From Erwinia sp. SLM-02 (GTDB lineage Bacteria > Pseudomonadota > Gammaproteobacteria > Enterobacterales > Enterobacteriaceae), in the NCBI RefSeq assembly GCF_037450285.1, contig NZ_JAQISN010000001.1:1736001-1800000 (forward strand): a stretch of 64,000 bases of DNA. The letters run 5' to 3'. Under the pieces are notes generated by a model. The model was not told the origin of the DNA, searched no databases, and saw nothing but the letters and a program-made list of their open reading frames with translations. A program made the position numbers and the translations under genes. Positions 24,761 to 34,401 of the stretch are shown in pieces. Position 1 is the stretch's first letter. Each line of letters starts with the position of its first letter.

Positions 24761-27700
24761 TTACACCACGAGCTGCTCCATCGCCTGGGTAATACGCTTT
24801 TCCGAAACGGGATACGGCGTGCCCAGCTGCTGCGCGAAGAAGCTGACGCGCAGCTCCTCAATCATCCAGCGAATATCCTGCACGTCGTCGTCATCGCGCC
24901 GCTGCGGCGGCAGTTTGTTGAACCACGTGTTCCACGCCTGCTCCACGCTCTGCACTTTCAGCATCCTGGCGCGATCGCTGTGCGGATCCACCGCCAGCTT
25001 TTCCATGCGCCGCTCGATAGCCTGCAGATAGCGCAGCGTGTCCGCCAGTTTTTTCCAGCCGTTGCCGGTGACAAAACCGCGATACACCAGGCCACCCATC
25101 TGCGCTTTGATATCGGAAAGCGCCAGCGCCATGGTCATATCCACGCGCCCTTTCAGCCGCTTGTTGATGTTGAACACCGCCGTGAGGATCTGTTCGACCA
25201 TTTTGGCAATCTCCACCACCGTGTCGTTCAGCTCGGCGCGCACCACCTCATGCAGGCGGGCATAGCCGGACTCCTGCCAGCTCGGGCCGCCGTGTTCGGC
25301 AATCAGCTTATCGATACCGCAGGCGATGCAGTCATCGATCAGGTCCAGCACCTTGCCGTAGGGGTTAAAGTACAGCCCGAGCTTGGCCTTGTTCGGCAGC
25401 TTTTCGTGCAGGTACTTGATCGGCGACGGCACGTTCAGCAGCAGCAGGCGGCGCTGGCCGCGCCACATCGCTTTCTGCTGCTCATGCTGCGAGTCAAACA
25501 GCCGGATGGCTACGCTGTCTTTCTCATCCACCAGCGCAGGCCAGGCCTTGACGCTGTAGCTGCCGCGCTTCTGCTCGAAGTGGTCCGGCAGATCGCCGAA
25601 GCTCCAGATATGCAGCCCGCTCTGCTCCAGCCCGTCGTCGGCCACCTGCGAGAGGGTTTCCTGCACCTTGCCCTTCAGCTGCAGCTTCAGCGCGTCCAGG
25701 TCTTTGCCTTCCGCCAGCTTACGGTTGTTTTCATCAATCACCCGGAAGGTGATTTTCAGATGATCGGGCACCTGATCCCACTGCCAGGCTTCACGGTCCA
25801 GCGTCACGCCGGACATGCGGCGGAATTCGCGCTCCAGCGACTCCAGCAGCGGCAGCGCCAGCGGTTCGGCGCGGCCGAGGAAGGCCTCCGCGTAGTTCGG
25901 CGCGGGAACAAAGTTACGGCGTAACGGCTTCGGCAGCGATTTGATCAGCGCAATCACCAGCTCGCGGCGGATGCCGGGGATCTGCCACTCAAAACCCTTT
26001 TCCTCAACCTGATTCAGCAGCGGCAGCGGCACGTGGACGGTCACGCCGTCGGCGTCGGCGCCCGGTTCAAACTGGTAGCTGAGCTTGAGCTTCAGGTTGC
26101 CCTGATGCCAGAAGTTCGGGTAGTCCAGCTTGCTGACGTTCTCCGCGCCCTGGCGGATCAGCATCTCTTTGGCGAAGTTCAGCCGCTCCGGCTCGGTCCG
26201 GCTGGTATTTTTCCACCAGCTGTCGAAATGGCGGGCAGAAACCACGTCGTGCGGGATACGCTGGTCGTAGAACTCAAACAGGATCTCGTCATCGACCAGA
26301 ATGTCGCGGCGGCGGGATTTATGCTCCAGCTCTTCAACCTCCTCACGCAGCTTGAGGTTGGCCTTAAAGAAGCCGTGGCGCGTCTGCCAGTCGCCCTCCA
26401 CCAGCGCATGGCGGATAAACAGCTCGCGCGACAGCACCGGGTCAATCTGGCTGTAATTCACCTTACGCGCCGCGACGATCGGCAGGCCGTACAGCGTCAC
26501 TTTCTCCACCGCGATGACTGCGCCCTGGGCTTTCTCCCAGTGCGGTTCGCTGTAGCTGCGCTTGAGCAGATGCTGCGCCAGCGGCTCTATCCACTCCGGC
26601 TCAATGCGGGCGGCAATGCGCCCCCACAGGCGGCTGGTTTCCACCAGCTCGGCCACAATCGTCCACTTCGGCGGTTTTTTAAACAGGCCCGAGCCCGGAA
26701 AGATAGCGAAGCGGGCATTGCGCGCGCCGGTGTACTCCTGCTTGTCGCTGTCTTTCTGGCCGATATGCGACAGCAGGCCGGTGAGCAGCGCGGTGTGCAC
26801 TTCGCGGAACGGGGCCGGCTCGCTGTTCACCGGCAGCCCCTGTTCACGCACCACCTGGCGCAGCTGGGTATAAATATCCTGCCACTCGCGCACGCGCAGG
26901 TAGTTGAGGTAGTCCAGCTTGCACTGGCGGCGGAACTGGCTGGAGGACAGCGCTTTCTGCTGCTCCTGCAGGTAGTTCCATAGGTTCACAAAGGCGTTGA
27001 AATCCGACTCTTTATCGGCAAATCGCTGATGCTTCTCGTCCGATGCCTGCTTTTTCTCCGCCGGACGCTCGCGCGGGTCCTGAATCGACAGCGCGGAGGT
27101 AATAATCATCGCCTCGCGCACGCAGCCGTATTTCTGCGCTTCCAGCACCATTTTTGCCAGGCGCGGGTCCACCGGCAGCTGGGCCAGCGATCGCCCGGAA
27201 GGCGTCAGCTTATAGTGCTGGTTATCGTCAAGGGTGATGGCCCCCAGCTCTTCCAGCAGGCGCACGCCGTCCTGAATATTGCGCTGGTCCGGCGCTTCCA
27301 CGAACGGGAAGGCGGCGATATCGCCCAGCCCGAGCGAGGTCATCTGCAGGATCACCGATGCCAGGTTGGTCCGCAGGATCTCCGGGTCGGTAAACGGCGG
27401 ACGGCTGAGGAAATCATCTTCGGAGTAAAGACGAATACAGATCCCCTCGGAGACGCGGCCGCAGCGCCCTTTACGCTGGTTGGCTGACGCCTGCGATACC
27501 GGCTCAATCGGCAGCCGCTGTACCTTGGTGCGGAAGCTGTAGCGGCTGATGCGGGCCGTACCCGGATCGATCACGTATTTGATGCCCGGCACCGTCAGCG
27601 AGGTTTCCGCCACGTTGGTCGCCAGCACGATGCGCCGCCCGACGTGCGACTGGAACACGCGGTTCTGCTCGGCGTTAGACAGGCGTGCGTAGAGCGGCAG

Positions 27701-28660
27701 CACCTCGGTATGCGGCAGGTCGCGCTTCATCAGCGCATCGGCGGTGTCGCGGATTTCCCGTTCGCCGCTCATGAAAATCAGAATATCGCCGCGGCTCTCC
27801 TGCCCCAGCTCGTCAACGGCGTCGAATATCGCCTGCAGCTGGTCGCGGTCGGTATCGTCCGCGTCTTCCACCACCGGGCGATAGCGCACCTCCACCGGGT
27901 AGGTGCGGCCCGACACTTCGATCACCGGCGCGTTGTTGAAATGCCGCGAGAAGCGCTGCGGATCGATGGTCGCCGAGGTGATGATCACTTTCAGATCGGG
28001 GCGCTTCGGCAGCAGCTCGCGCAGATAGCCCAGCAGGAAATCGATGTTCAGGCTGCGTTCGTGGGCCTCATCGATAATGATGGTGTCGTACTGCATCAGC
28101 AGGCGGTCCTGCTGGATTTCCGCCAGCAGGATACCGTCGGTCATCAGCTTCACCTGGGTGGTGTCACCGACCTGATCGTTAAAGCGAACTTTATAACCCA
28201 CGCAGCCGCCCAGCGAGGTTTCCAGCTCGGCGGCAATGCGGTCGGCAACCGTGCGCGCGGCCAGGCGGCGCGGCTGGGTGTGGCCGATCAGGCCACGTAT
28301 GCCGCGCCCCAGCTCCATGCAGATCTTCGGCAGCTGGGTGGTTTTCCCCGAACCGGTTTCACCGGCGACAATCACCACCTGGTGATCGCGGATCGCCTCT
28401 GCGATGTCCTGCTTCTTCTGGCTGACCGGCAGATTTTCAGGGTAGGTAATGGTCGGCACGGCGGCACGGCGCTGGGTAATGCGCAGCTCGGCGGCAGTGA
28501 AATCGCGGTTCAGTTCGTCGGCTATCGCCTGTAGCGCAGCCGGATTTTTAACTTTTTTCGCCCCGTGCAGCCGACGCTGCAGGCGCTGGCTGTCGCGCAG
28601 CATCAGCGAGTCCAGGCGCGGCCAGAACACGGTCAGGGCAGATTGTGGTGTATCAGACAT
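24761..28660 (-). CDS. hrpA: ATP-dependent RNA helicase HrpA
   Basis: HrpA is a DEAH-box helicase that in E. coli rescues stalled, collided ribosomes. The 1299-residue protein matches its usual length (about 1300). Near the N-terminus are the Walker A motif GETGSGKTTQ (about 99-108), the DEAH box in IIIDEAHERS (about 197), SAT in ITSATIDP and the late motif QRKGRCGRVSEG. A helicase-associated and OB-fold region follows, then a long C-terminal domain typical of HrpA. It is divergent from azoR, as in E. coli. The terminator at 24719-24753 ends it. Confidence 0.96.
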   Translation of the reverse strand: MSDTPQSALTVFWPRLDSLMLRDSQRLQRRLHGAKKVKNPAALQAIADELNRDFTAAELRITQRRAAVPTITYPENLPVSQKKQDIAEAIRDHQVVIVAGETGSGKTTQLPKICMELGRGIRGLIGHTQPRRLAARTVADRIAAELETSLGGCVGYKVRFNDQVGDTTQVKLMTDGILLAEIQQDRLLMQYDTIIIDEAHERSLNIDFLLGYLRELLPKRPDLKVIITSATIDPQRFSRHFNNAPVIEVSGRTYPVEVRYRPVVEDADDTDRDQLQAIFDAVDELGQESRGDILIFMSGEREIRDTADALMKRDLPHTEVLPLYARLSNAEQNRVFQSHVGRRIVLATNVAETSLTVPGIKYVIDPGTARISRYSFRTKVQRLPIEPVSQASANQRKGRCGRVSEGICIRLYSEDDFLSRPPFTDPEILRTNLASVILQMTSLGLGDIAAFPFVEAPDQRNIQDGVRLLEELGAITLDDNQHYKLTPSGRSLAQLPVDPRLAKMVLEAQKYGCVREAMIITSALSIQDPRERPAEKKQASDEKHQRFADKESDFNAFVNLWNYLQEQQKALSSSQFRRQCKLDYLNYLRVREWQDIYTQLRQVVREQGLPVNSEPAPFREVHTALLTGLLSHIGQKDSDKQEYTGARNARFAIFPGSGLFKKPPKWTIVAELVETSRLWGRIAARIEPEWIEPLAQHLLKRSYSEPHWEKAQGAVIAVEKVTLYGLPIVAARKVNYSQIDPVLSRELFIRHALVEGDWQTRHGFFKANLKLREEVEELEHKSRRRDILVDDEILFEFYDQRIPHDVVSARHFDSWWKNTSRTEPERLNFAKEMLIRQGAENVSKLDYPNFWHQGNLKLKLSYQFEPGADADGVTVHVPLPLLNQVEEKGFEWQIPGIRRELVIALIKSLPKPLRRNFVPAPNYAEAFLGRAEPLALPLLESLEREFRRMSGVTLDREAWQWDQVPDHLKITFRVIDENNRKLAEGKDLDALKLQLKGKVQETLSQVADDGLEQSGLHIWSFGDLPDHFEQKRGSYSVKAWPALVDEKDSVAIRLFDSQHEQQKAMWRGQRRLLLLNVPSPIKYLHEKLPNKAKLGLYFNPYGKVLDLIDDCIACGIDKLIAEHGGPSWQESGYARLHEVVRAELNDTVVEIAKMVEQILTAVFNINKRLKGRVDMTMALALSDIKAQMGGLVYRGFVTGNGWKKLADTLRYLQAIERRMEKLAVDPHSDRARMLKVQSVEQAWNTWFNKLPPQRRDDDDVQDIRWMIEELRVSFFAQQLGTPYPVSEKRITQAMEQLVV

Positions 28661-28890
28661 AGGTCAAACTCACTTTATTGCGCGGTTAACCGACAACATG
28701 GATGTATTGGGATAAAAAATTTTGCGTATAGTAGCACAGACAAGAACTTAGCGTTTTATCTGCAGGGTATCCTTATTCAATATTTTCGAACATCGATAAC
28801 AAAAACTCGCACTTACACTCACCGGCATATCGCAGTAAAGTGTTTCACATCAGGCGGACAGCTTTCCGCGACTTAACAGGAAATAAAGAC

Positions 28891-29496
28891 ATGAGCAAAG
28901 TACTCGTTTTGAAATCAAGCATCCTCGCCGGTTATTCTCAGTCAGGCCAGCTGGCCGATCATCTGGTTTCAGAGTGGAAAGCCGCTCATCCTGGTGACGA
29001 AGTCACCATCCGCGATTTAGCCGCAAACCCGATTCCGGTGCTGGACGGTGAGCTGGTTGGCGCACTGCGCCCTTCCGACGCTGAGCTGTCCGCCCGCCAG
29101 CAGGAAGCACTGTCACTGTCTAACGAACTGATTGAAGAACTGCAGGCGCACGACACCATCGTTATCGCCGCACCGATGTACAACTTCAACATCCCTACCC
29201 AGCTGAAAAACTACTTTGACCTGGTTGCCCGTGCAGGCATCACCTTCCGCTATACCGAAAACGGTCCTGAAGGCCTGGTGAAAGGTAAAAAAGTGGTGGT
29301 TCTGACCAGCCGTGGCGGCATCCATAAAGATACCCCGAACGATCTGCTGACCCCGTACCTGACCATCTTCCTGGGCTTCCTGGGGATGACCGACGTGCAG
29401 TTCGTGTTCGCTGAAGGTATCGGTTACGGTCCGGAAGTGGCGCAGAAAGCGGCTAACGATGCGAAAGACGCTATCTCTAAAATCGTTGCGGCCTGA
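28891..29496 (+). CDS. azoR: FMN-dependent NADH-azoreductase / quinone reductase AzoR
   Basis: AzoR is a cytosolic flavodoxin-fold homodimer that reduces quinones and azo compounds with NADH, protecting against thiol stress. The 201-residue protein starts MSKVLVLKSSILAGYSQSGQ, the Ser-rich loop that binds FMN phosphate, and carries PMYNFNIPTQLKNYFD (about 94-109) and LTSRGGI (about 139), both flavin contacts. ATG 28891 has a good ribosome site (AGGAAATAA); the upstream in-frame start at 28840 lacks one. It is divergent from hrpA. Confidence 0.95.
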   Translation: MSKVLVLKSSILAGYSQSGQLADHLVSEWKAAHPGDEVTIRDLAANPIPVLDGELVGALRPSDAELSARQQEALSLSNELIEELQAHDTIVIAAPMYNFNIPTQLKNYFDLVARAGITFRYTENGPEGLVKGKKVVVLTSRGGIHKDTPNDLLTPYLTIFLGFLGMTDVQFVFAEGIGYGPEVAQKAANDAKDAISKIVAA

Positions 29497-29537
29497 TTTT
29501 ACTCCGCCGGCGCTCTGCCGCCGGCGCTGAAATGACA

Positions 29538-29568
29538 ACGCGATGCCCCGTGCATCGCGTTTTTTTTT
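29538..29568 (+). terminator. Rho-independent terminator after azoR
   Basis: ACGCGATGC (29538-29546) pairs perfectly with GCATCGCGT (29552-29560), followed by eight T. A second GC-rich inverted repeat (GCCGGCG/CGCCGGC) lies just upstream. Confidence 0.92.
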
Positions 29569-29587
29569 CGCTACGACAGTGTTTTCG

Positions 29588-29917
29588 CTAGGGTTGTTTT
29601 TTCAGCCACTGGCCGTTGATTCCGCGCACGTATTCCCCCGGCTTTGCCCGCGTCACCAGCTTTTGCCCGGCGATTCTGGCCACTTCGGCCGCCGTCATAT
29701 TATTCTGCTCCGCCAGCAGCTGATACTGCCTGCTGCGGCCTTCGTTTATCTGTTTTACCAGCGCCTGGGTTTCCGCATCCGACTGTCTGGGGGCGATATA
29801 GCCGTTCAGCGTTTCGCCAACACGACCCTGCTGCCTGGCTTCATCCAGGGTCAGCGCCATGGCCCCCGCAGACATCAGCAGGCAGCCCAGCAGTAGTGCT
29901 CTGTTCAGCAGTTTCAT
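29588..29917 (-). CDS. ydbL: YdbL, periplasmic DUF1318 protein
   Basis: The 109-residue protein has a signal peptide (about 1-21, ending AMA) and the DUF1318 core LDEARQQGRVGETLNGYIAP. In E. coli YdbL works with YdbH and YnbE, a system that partly replaces TamB and YhdP in moving phospholipids between the membranes. It is the last gene of ydbH-ynbE-ydbL, starting ten bases after ynbE. Confidence 0.93.
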   Translation of the reverse strand: MKLLNRALLLGCLLMSAGAMALTLDEARQQGRVGETLNGYIAPRQSDAETQALVKQINEGRSRQYQLLAEQNNMTAAEVARIAGQKLVTRAKPGEYVRGINGQWLKKQP

Positions 29918-29927
29918 CGTTTTATCC

Positions 29928-30119
29928 TCAGAACAGACCGCTCTGGTTTTTTAACAGCGCTTCCACGTCTTTATCAACCTTGATGTGGATTTCATGCTCG
30001 ATTTTGACGTTCATATTGATAGTAATCGGCTCTTTTGGCGCCGCCACTTCAATGCGCGGAATGCATCCGCTCAGCGACAGCATCGCGCCGGCCATCAGCA
30101 GGCTATTCAGGGCTTTCAT
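29928..30119 (-). CDS. ynbE: YnbE, small outer-membrane lipoprotein
   Basis: The 63-residue precursor MKALNSLLMAGAMLSLSGC carries a lipobox (LSGC, Cys19), then a short beta-prone sequence (ITINMNVKIEHEIHIKVDKD). YnbE is thought to stack with the C-terminal end of YdbH at the outer membrane. The start at 30119 overlaps the end of ydbH by 17 bases, so the genes are translationally linked. Upstream in-frame starts lack a lipoprotein signal. Confidence 0.92.
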   Translation of the reverse strand: MKALNSLLMAGAMLSLSGCIPRIEVAAPKEPITINMNVKIEHEIHIKVDKDVEALLKNQSGLF

Positions 30120-32733
30120 CACGTTTTTCCTTCTGCGACGGCAGGGTGGCATTCTCTTCCACCCAGGACTGCAGGTTATCGCCAAAGCGCAGGCTGCGCC
30201 AGAGTTGAAACAGGTTTTCCCGCTGAGAGTAATTCAGGGCAACGCGCTGATCGCGATCGCTGAACCGGCTGGTGCCGTCCACCTTTGCCGTCAGGCTCAT
30301 CCAGCCCAGATTATCCAGGTCAAGCGTCGCCCAGCTGCGCGAAATTTCCATATAGCGCAGCCAGTCGATGGCCGCCCCGGCGGCAATATTATTGCTGCTG
30401 ATGGCATCGGCCATATCTTTGTCCATGCGCACGGTCAGCGGCCCGCTGTTGGCAATCCAGCCGTCCTTCACCAGCCACTGGCTGTTATTCAGGAACAGCG
30501 GCAGCTCGCCGTTAATCTGACCGGATAGCGCAATCTGCTTCAGCTTCATTGCCGTAATCAGCTGCGACAGTGCGATATGCTGCACGCGGATTTTCGCCGC
30601 CTCGGTCTGCGGCATCTGCAGGCGGTCGAGGCTGAGCGTCCCGCCCAGCACATCCAGACTGACGTTGCTCAGGCTCAGCGGTTCGGCGGCGGTCCACGGA
30701 TACCAGCCGCGCAGATCGGCGGTGACGTTCTGCATCGCAAACTGGTTTTTTATCTCGCCGATGCGCAGCGATACCGGCCCGTGGGTACCAAAGTACCAGC
30801 GGTGGGACTGCAGACGGAACGGCAGCGAAAAATCGACGCCGTTGAATTCGTTATCCGGCAGCAGCGCCCGGCCGTTACGCACCAGCCAGTGGCCGCCGGC
30901 CTCCAGCCCCTGATCGGCGGCGGCGGAGAATGCCACCTGTGCTTTCAGCGTGCCGCTCTGGATCGACAGTTTTAAATCCGGGCTGAGCAGCGGCTGAAAC
31001 ACCCGCAGCGACTGCTCCGGCCACCAGGCCTGCCCGCGCAGGCGTTCGCCGTCCCAGCGGCCGCGCACCTGGACCGGTCCGATTTTCTGCGCCTGCAGCG
31101 TGCCGTTGAACAGAAACGCCCCCGGATCGCGCCCCTTCACCGCCAGGGTTAAGGTTGACGGCGGCAGATAGCCTCCGGCGCTGAAGCGGGTTTCCCGCGC
31201 CTTTAACGCCAGCTCGCCGTTAAAAGCAGGATTTTGCTCATCGCGCTGCCAGCCGACCGGTTTCACCAGCGTCAGGCGCGGCGCGGCCATCTCCACGCTG
31301 CCGTAGCTGATGCGGTCGAAACCGGTAGATAGCGTGGAGAGTTCGATCAGCGAGTCCTGCCAGCGCCCGGTGCCGGTGACGTCCCATTTCGCCGCCAGCG
31401 GTTTCAACCGACCGTCGCCCCAGTAGCGCCAGCGCCATTCGCCTTTATCCGGCCAGAAATTGCTGGCCCGCCCGTCGAGATGCAGGCGAAAATTGCCCAT
31501 CTGCGCGTCGTGCGCGCTGAGTATCGCCTGCAGTCGACCGTCGATCCCGGCAGAGGCGATCTTCACTCCGGCCAGCGGCCAGCGAGCTTCATCCACTTCC
31601 AGCGTTGATAGTAGCCGCCCCTTCATACGCAGCAGCGCGCCGGGCTGCATCACCAGCTGGGGATCCGTTAGCGGCCCGCGCAGTTCACCCACCAGCCGGG
31701 CATAGAACTGCAGGGCATCCAGCTTGCTTTCGCCGTTGAGCCGCAGCGGCAGGCTGCTGTCCTGCCAGTCAAGATGCCCCGGGCCCACCGACAGCACCAC
31801 GTTGCCTTTACCGCCGCGCCCCTCGGTCAGCAAATTCAGCCGGCCGCTGATGCGGGTGGCGCTCAGCCCCTGCTGCCAGCCTTCGGCAAGCAGCGAAATC
31901 CCACCGGAAAGGGGCTGCGTGCCCCACGGCCAGCTCCAGCTCCCCTGCTGGATCTGCAGCTGCTGCGGCGAAATCTGCCACGGCAGCGCCAGCAGCGGCT
32001 GTGGGCGATCCGCCGCGCTGACCCGCAGCGTGCCGCTCTGCTGCTGCCAGTCCAGCTGCACGTTCAGCGGCTGCGGGATCGCATCCAGCGCCAGGCTGCC
32101 GTGCAGCACCCCGCTCTGCGGCAAGGCGTCGGGAATACGCGGCAGCGTCAGCGTGCCGTCGAGGGTAATTGGTTGAGGAATGCCTGGCGCCTGGACGGTC
32201 AGGGTTTTAAGGGTCAGCTGCTGCTGGCGCAGTTCCGCTTCCAGCGAGAGGTTATCGCCTTTGTAGTGGAGCTGCTGACTGTCGGGTTTGAAATCAAGCT
32301 GCAGTTCACCCGCCCACTGTGGCCAGGGTTTGAGGGTCAGTTGACGGATGCTTACGCTCGCACCGGGCAGCATCTGCTGCCACTCGGCCAGCGTACGGGG
32401 CGCGTTCTGATTGTCGCTGGCCGGGAGTTTTGCCACGCATTCGCTGTCAATCATTACGCTGTCAGCATTCGCCAGCCAGCGCTGCTGACGGTAGCTGAGC
32501 GACACATTGTTCACCGCCGCCAGCTCGCAGTCGCCAATGCGATAATGAACGCCGGGCAGGCTCAGCGCGCCGTGCCGCCAGCGCGGCCCGCCGTCGAGTG
32601 AAATGGTGGTATCATCCGGCAGCCACAGGCCCACCAGACGCGGCAGCCACTGCGTAACGGTGAGTAAAAGTCCTGTCAGCAGCAGGATCGCTGCCAGCAG
32701 CGCGGCAAGCGCGCGTTTCCAGCCCCTGTTCAT
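30103..32733 (-). CDS. ydbH: YdbH, AsmA-like intermembrane transport protein
   Basis: This 876-residue protein has one N-terminal membrane helix (about 9-27) and a very long beta-rich periplasmic region typical of AsmA-like bridge proteins, with a DUF748/YdbH-type C-terminal part. In E. coli YdbH, TamB and YhdP are redundant for phospholipid transport and outer-membrane integrity. Length agrees with E. coli YdbH (about 879). It leads the ydbH-ynbE-ydbL operon and is divergent from ldhA, the E. coli order. Confidence 0.93.
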   Translation of the reverse strand: MNRGWKRALAALLAAILLLTGLLLTVTQWLPRLVGLWLPDDTTISLDGGPRWRHGALSLPGVHYRIGDCELAAVNNVSLSYRQQRWLANADSVMIDSECVAKLPASDNQNAPRTLAEWQQMLPGASVSIRQLTLKPWPQWAGELQLDFKPDSQQLHYKGDNLSLEAELRQQQLTLKTLTVQAPGIPQPITLDGTLTLPRIPDALPQSGVLHGSLALDAIPQPLNVQLDWQQQSGTLRVSAADRPQPLLALPWQISPQQLQIQQGSWSWPWGTQPLSGGISLLAEGWQQGLSATRISGRLNLLTEGRGGKGNVVLSVGPGHLDWQDSSLPLRLNGESKLDALQFYARLVGELRGPLTDPQLVMQPGALLRMKGRLLSTLEVDEARWPLAGVKIASAGIDGRLQAILSAHDAQMGNFRLHLDGRASNFWPDKGEWRWRYWGDGRLKPLAAKWDVTGTGRWQDSLIELSTLSTGFDRISYGSVEMAAPRLTLVKPVGWQRDEQNPAFNGELALKARETRFSAGGYLPPSTLTLAVKGRDPGAFLFNGTLQAQKIGPVQVRGRWDGERLRGQAWWPEQSLRVFQPLLSPDLKLSIQSGTLKAQVAFSAAADQGLEAGGHWLVRNGRALLPDNEFNGVDFSLPFRLQSHRWYFGTHGPVSLRIGEIKNQFAMQNVTADLRGWYPWTAAEPLSLSNVSLDVLGGTLSLDRLQMPQTEAAKIRVQHIALSQLITAMKLKQIALSGQINGELPLFLNNSQWLVKDGWIANSGPLTVRMDKDMADAISSNNIAAGAAIDWLRYMEISRSWATLDLDNLGWMSLTAKVDGTSRFSDRDQRVALNYSQRENLFQLWRSLRFGDNLQSWVEENATLPSQKEKRDESPE

Positions 32734-32926
32734 GGCGGCAAAATCCTGTTCGGTCCGTGATTATCCTTGAAATGATGGCACGGAATCGCGTCATCGTGAA
32801 GTTTTTCGCGGGTTTACGGCCGATTCGGGACTTTTTACTCCCTCATTTACCATCCGGTTCTCCCCTCGGTGAGAATAGTTGATAAACTCAGGCTATTCAT
32901 TCTGCAGCGGGAAAAGGACACAAACG

Positions 32927-33913
32927 ATGAAACTTGCGGTGTACAGCACCAAACAGTATGACCGGAAATACCTGGAACAGGTCAACGCGGACTTCGGCTT
33001 CGAGCTGGAGTTTTTTGACTTCCTGCTTACCGAACGCACCGCCAAGAACGCCACCGGATGCGACGGCGTATGCATTTTCGTCAACGATGACGGCAGCCGT
33101 AAGGTGCTCGAAGAACTGGCCGAGCTGGGGGTGAAGTTTATCGCGCTGCGCTGCGCCGGGTTCAACAACGTCGATCTCGATGCGGCAAAAGAACTGGGAA
33201 TCCAGGTCGTTCGCGTGCCGGCCTATTCGCCCGAAGCGGTTGCCGAGCATGCCGTCGGCATGATGATGACGCTGAACCGCCGCATTCACCGCGCCTATCA
33301 GCGCACCCGCGATGCCAACTTCTCACTGGAAGGCCTGATCGGTTTCAACATGCACGGGCGCACGGCGGGCGTTATCGGCACCGGTAAGATCGGCATCGCC
33401 ACCCTGCGCATCCTTAAAGGCTTTGGTATGCGCCTGCTGGTTTCCGACCCTTACCCTAATCCGCTGGCGCTGGAGCTGGGTGCGGAATATGTTGACGTTA
33501 AAACCCTGTTCGCCCAGTCGGACGTGATCAGCCTGCACTGCCCGCTGACCCCGGAGAATCATCATCTGCTTAACGAAAGTGCCTTTGCGCAGATGAAAGA
33601 TGGCGTGATGATTATCAATACCAGCCGCGGAGGATTGATCGATTCTCAGGCCGCCATTGACGCACTGAAAAAACAGAAGATTGGTGCGCTGGGGATGGAC
33701 GTGTATGAAAACGAGCGGGATTTGTTCTTTGAAGACAAGTCGAACGACGTGATCCAGGATGACGTTTTCCGCCGCCTGTCAGCCTGCCATAACGTGCTGT
33801 TTACCGGCCATCAGGCGTTTCTGACCGCCGAAGCGCTGACCAGCATCGCACAAACCACGCTGCAAAACCTGCAGCAGCTGGAAAAAGGCGAAACCTGCGC
33901 TAACCAGCTCTGA
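32927..33913 (+). CDS. ldhA: Fermentative D-lactate dehydrogenase
   Basis: LdhA reduces pyruvate to D-lactate with NADH in fermentation. The 328-residue protein has the 2-hydroxyacid dehydrogenase layout: NAD motif in GVIGTGKIGIATLRI (about 150), the Arg region INTSRGGLIDSQ (about 235), Glu in MDVYENERDLFFED (about 264) and His in FTGHQAFLTAEA (about 296). ATG 32927 has an AAGGA ribosome site; the longer frame from 32879 has no support. Neighbours match E. coli (ydbH divergent). Confidence 0.96.
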   Translation: MKLAVYSTKQYDRKYLEQVNADFGFELEFFDFLLTERTAKNATGCDGVCIFVNDDGSRKVLEELAELGVKFIALRCAGFNNVDLDAAKELGIQVVRVPAYSPEAVAEHAVGMMMTLNRRIHRAYQRTRDANFSLEGLIGFNMHGRTAGVIGTGKIGIATLRILKGFGMRLLVSDPYPNPLALELGAEYVDVKTLFAQSDVISLHCPLTPENHHLLNESAFAQMKDGVMIINTSRGGLIDSQAAIDALKKQKIGALGMDVYENERDLFFEDKSNDVIQDDVFRRLSACHNVLFTGHQAFLTAEALTSIAQTTLQNLQQLEKGETCANQL

Positions 33914-33924
33914 TCCGCCCTTCG

Positions 33925-33951
33925 CCCCCCGCTGCCGCTGGCGGGGGGTTT
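33925..33951. terminator. Hairpin between ldhA and the convergent lipoprotein gene
   Basis: CCCCCCGC (33925-33932) pairs with GCGGGGGG (33941-33948), followed by TTT on the plus strand. It lies 11 bases after ldhA and abuts the end of the minus-strand lipoprotein gene. Confidence 0.7.
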
Positions 33952-34216
33952 AACGCGCGCAGGTGCCGTTAAGTAACGCACTCTCGCCACAGCGACGCCC
34001 GTTCGCCAGCTGACACATCCCAACCGAAGATCCATCCAGCTGCCGCGAAAGCGCCAGCGTTCCGCCCGCATTTTCACAATTACTGGCTGCCAGATCGGCC
34101 ATTTGCACCCGTGCGGGTACGTGGGCGGCGGTTGCCTGCTGCGGCGGTTCATTGTCGCTGCTGCAGGCCGACAGCAGCAGCGTTGCGGCTGCAAGCAAAA
34201 AAGAGGCTGCTTTCAT
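33950..34216 (-). CDS. DUF333 lipoprotein
   Basis: The 88-residue precursor MKAASFLLAAATLLLSACSS has a lipobox (LSAC, Cys18). The mature part fits the DUF333 (YoaF/putative haemolysin) pattern: ASNCENAGGTL, GMCQLANGRRCGESALLNGTC, with four conserved Cys. The function is unknown despite the historical haemolysin label. Start 34216 is chosen for the signal sequence; the longer frame from 34261 is unlikely. Ser at +2 predicts outer-membrane sorting. Confidence 0.8.
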   Translation of the reverse strand: MKAASFLLAAATLLLSACSSDNEPPQQATAAHVPARVQMADLAASNCENAGGTLALSRQLDGSSVGMCQLANGRRCGESALLNGTCAR

Positions 34217-34401
34217 TGTGTAAACTCCGGTCGGTGTGGGATTAGAGGCGCCAGCCAGCATAAGCCAGGTTTTGCAGCAGGTCGATAGCTGTCATCCAAT
34301 TTTACAAAATCAAAATTGATAAAATATCAATACCCTGACGTCTTAATTTACAATTCAGATCAATGCGCTGAGGAAAAGCACGTAAATACAGGAGGATAGA
34401 A

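Noticed and set aside
34217..34401. PhoP box or Mg2+-sensing leader before the MgtC/SapB-family gene
   Set aside because: No repeated (T/G)GTTTA with correct spacing and no convincing leader structure.
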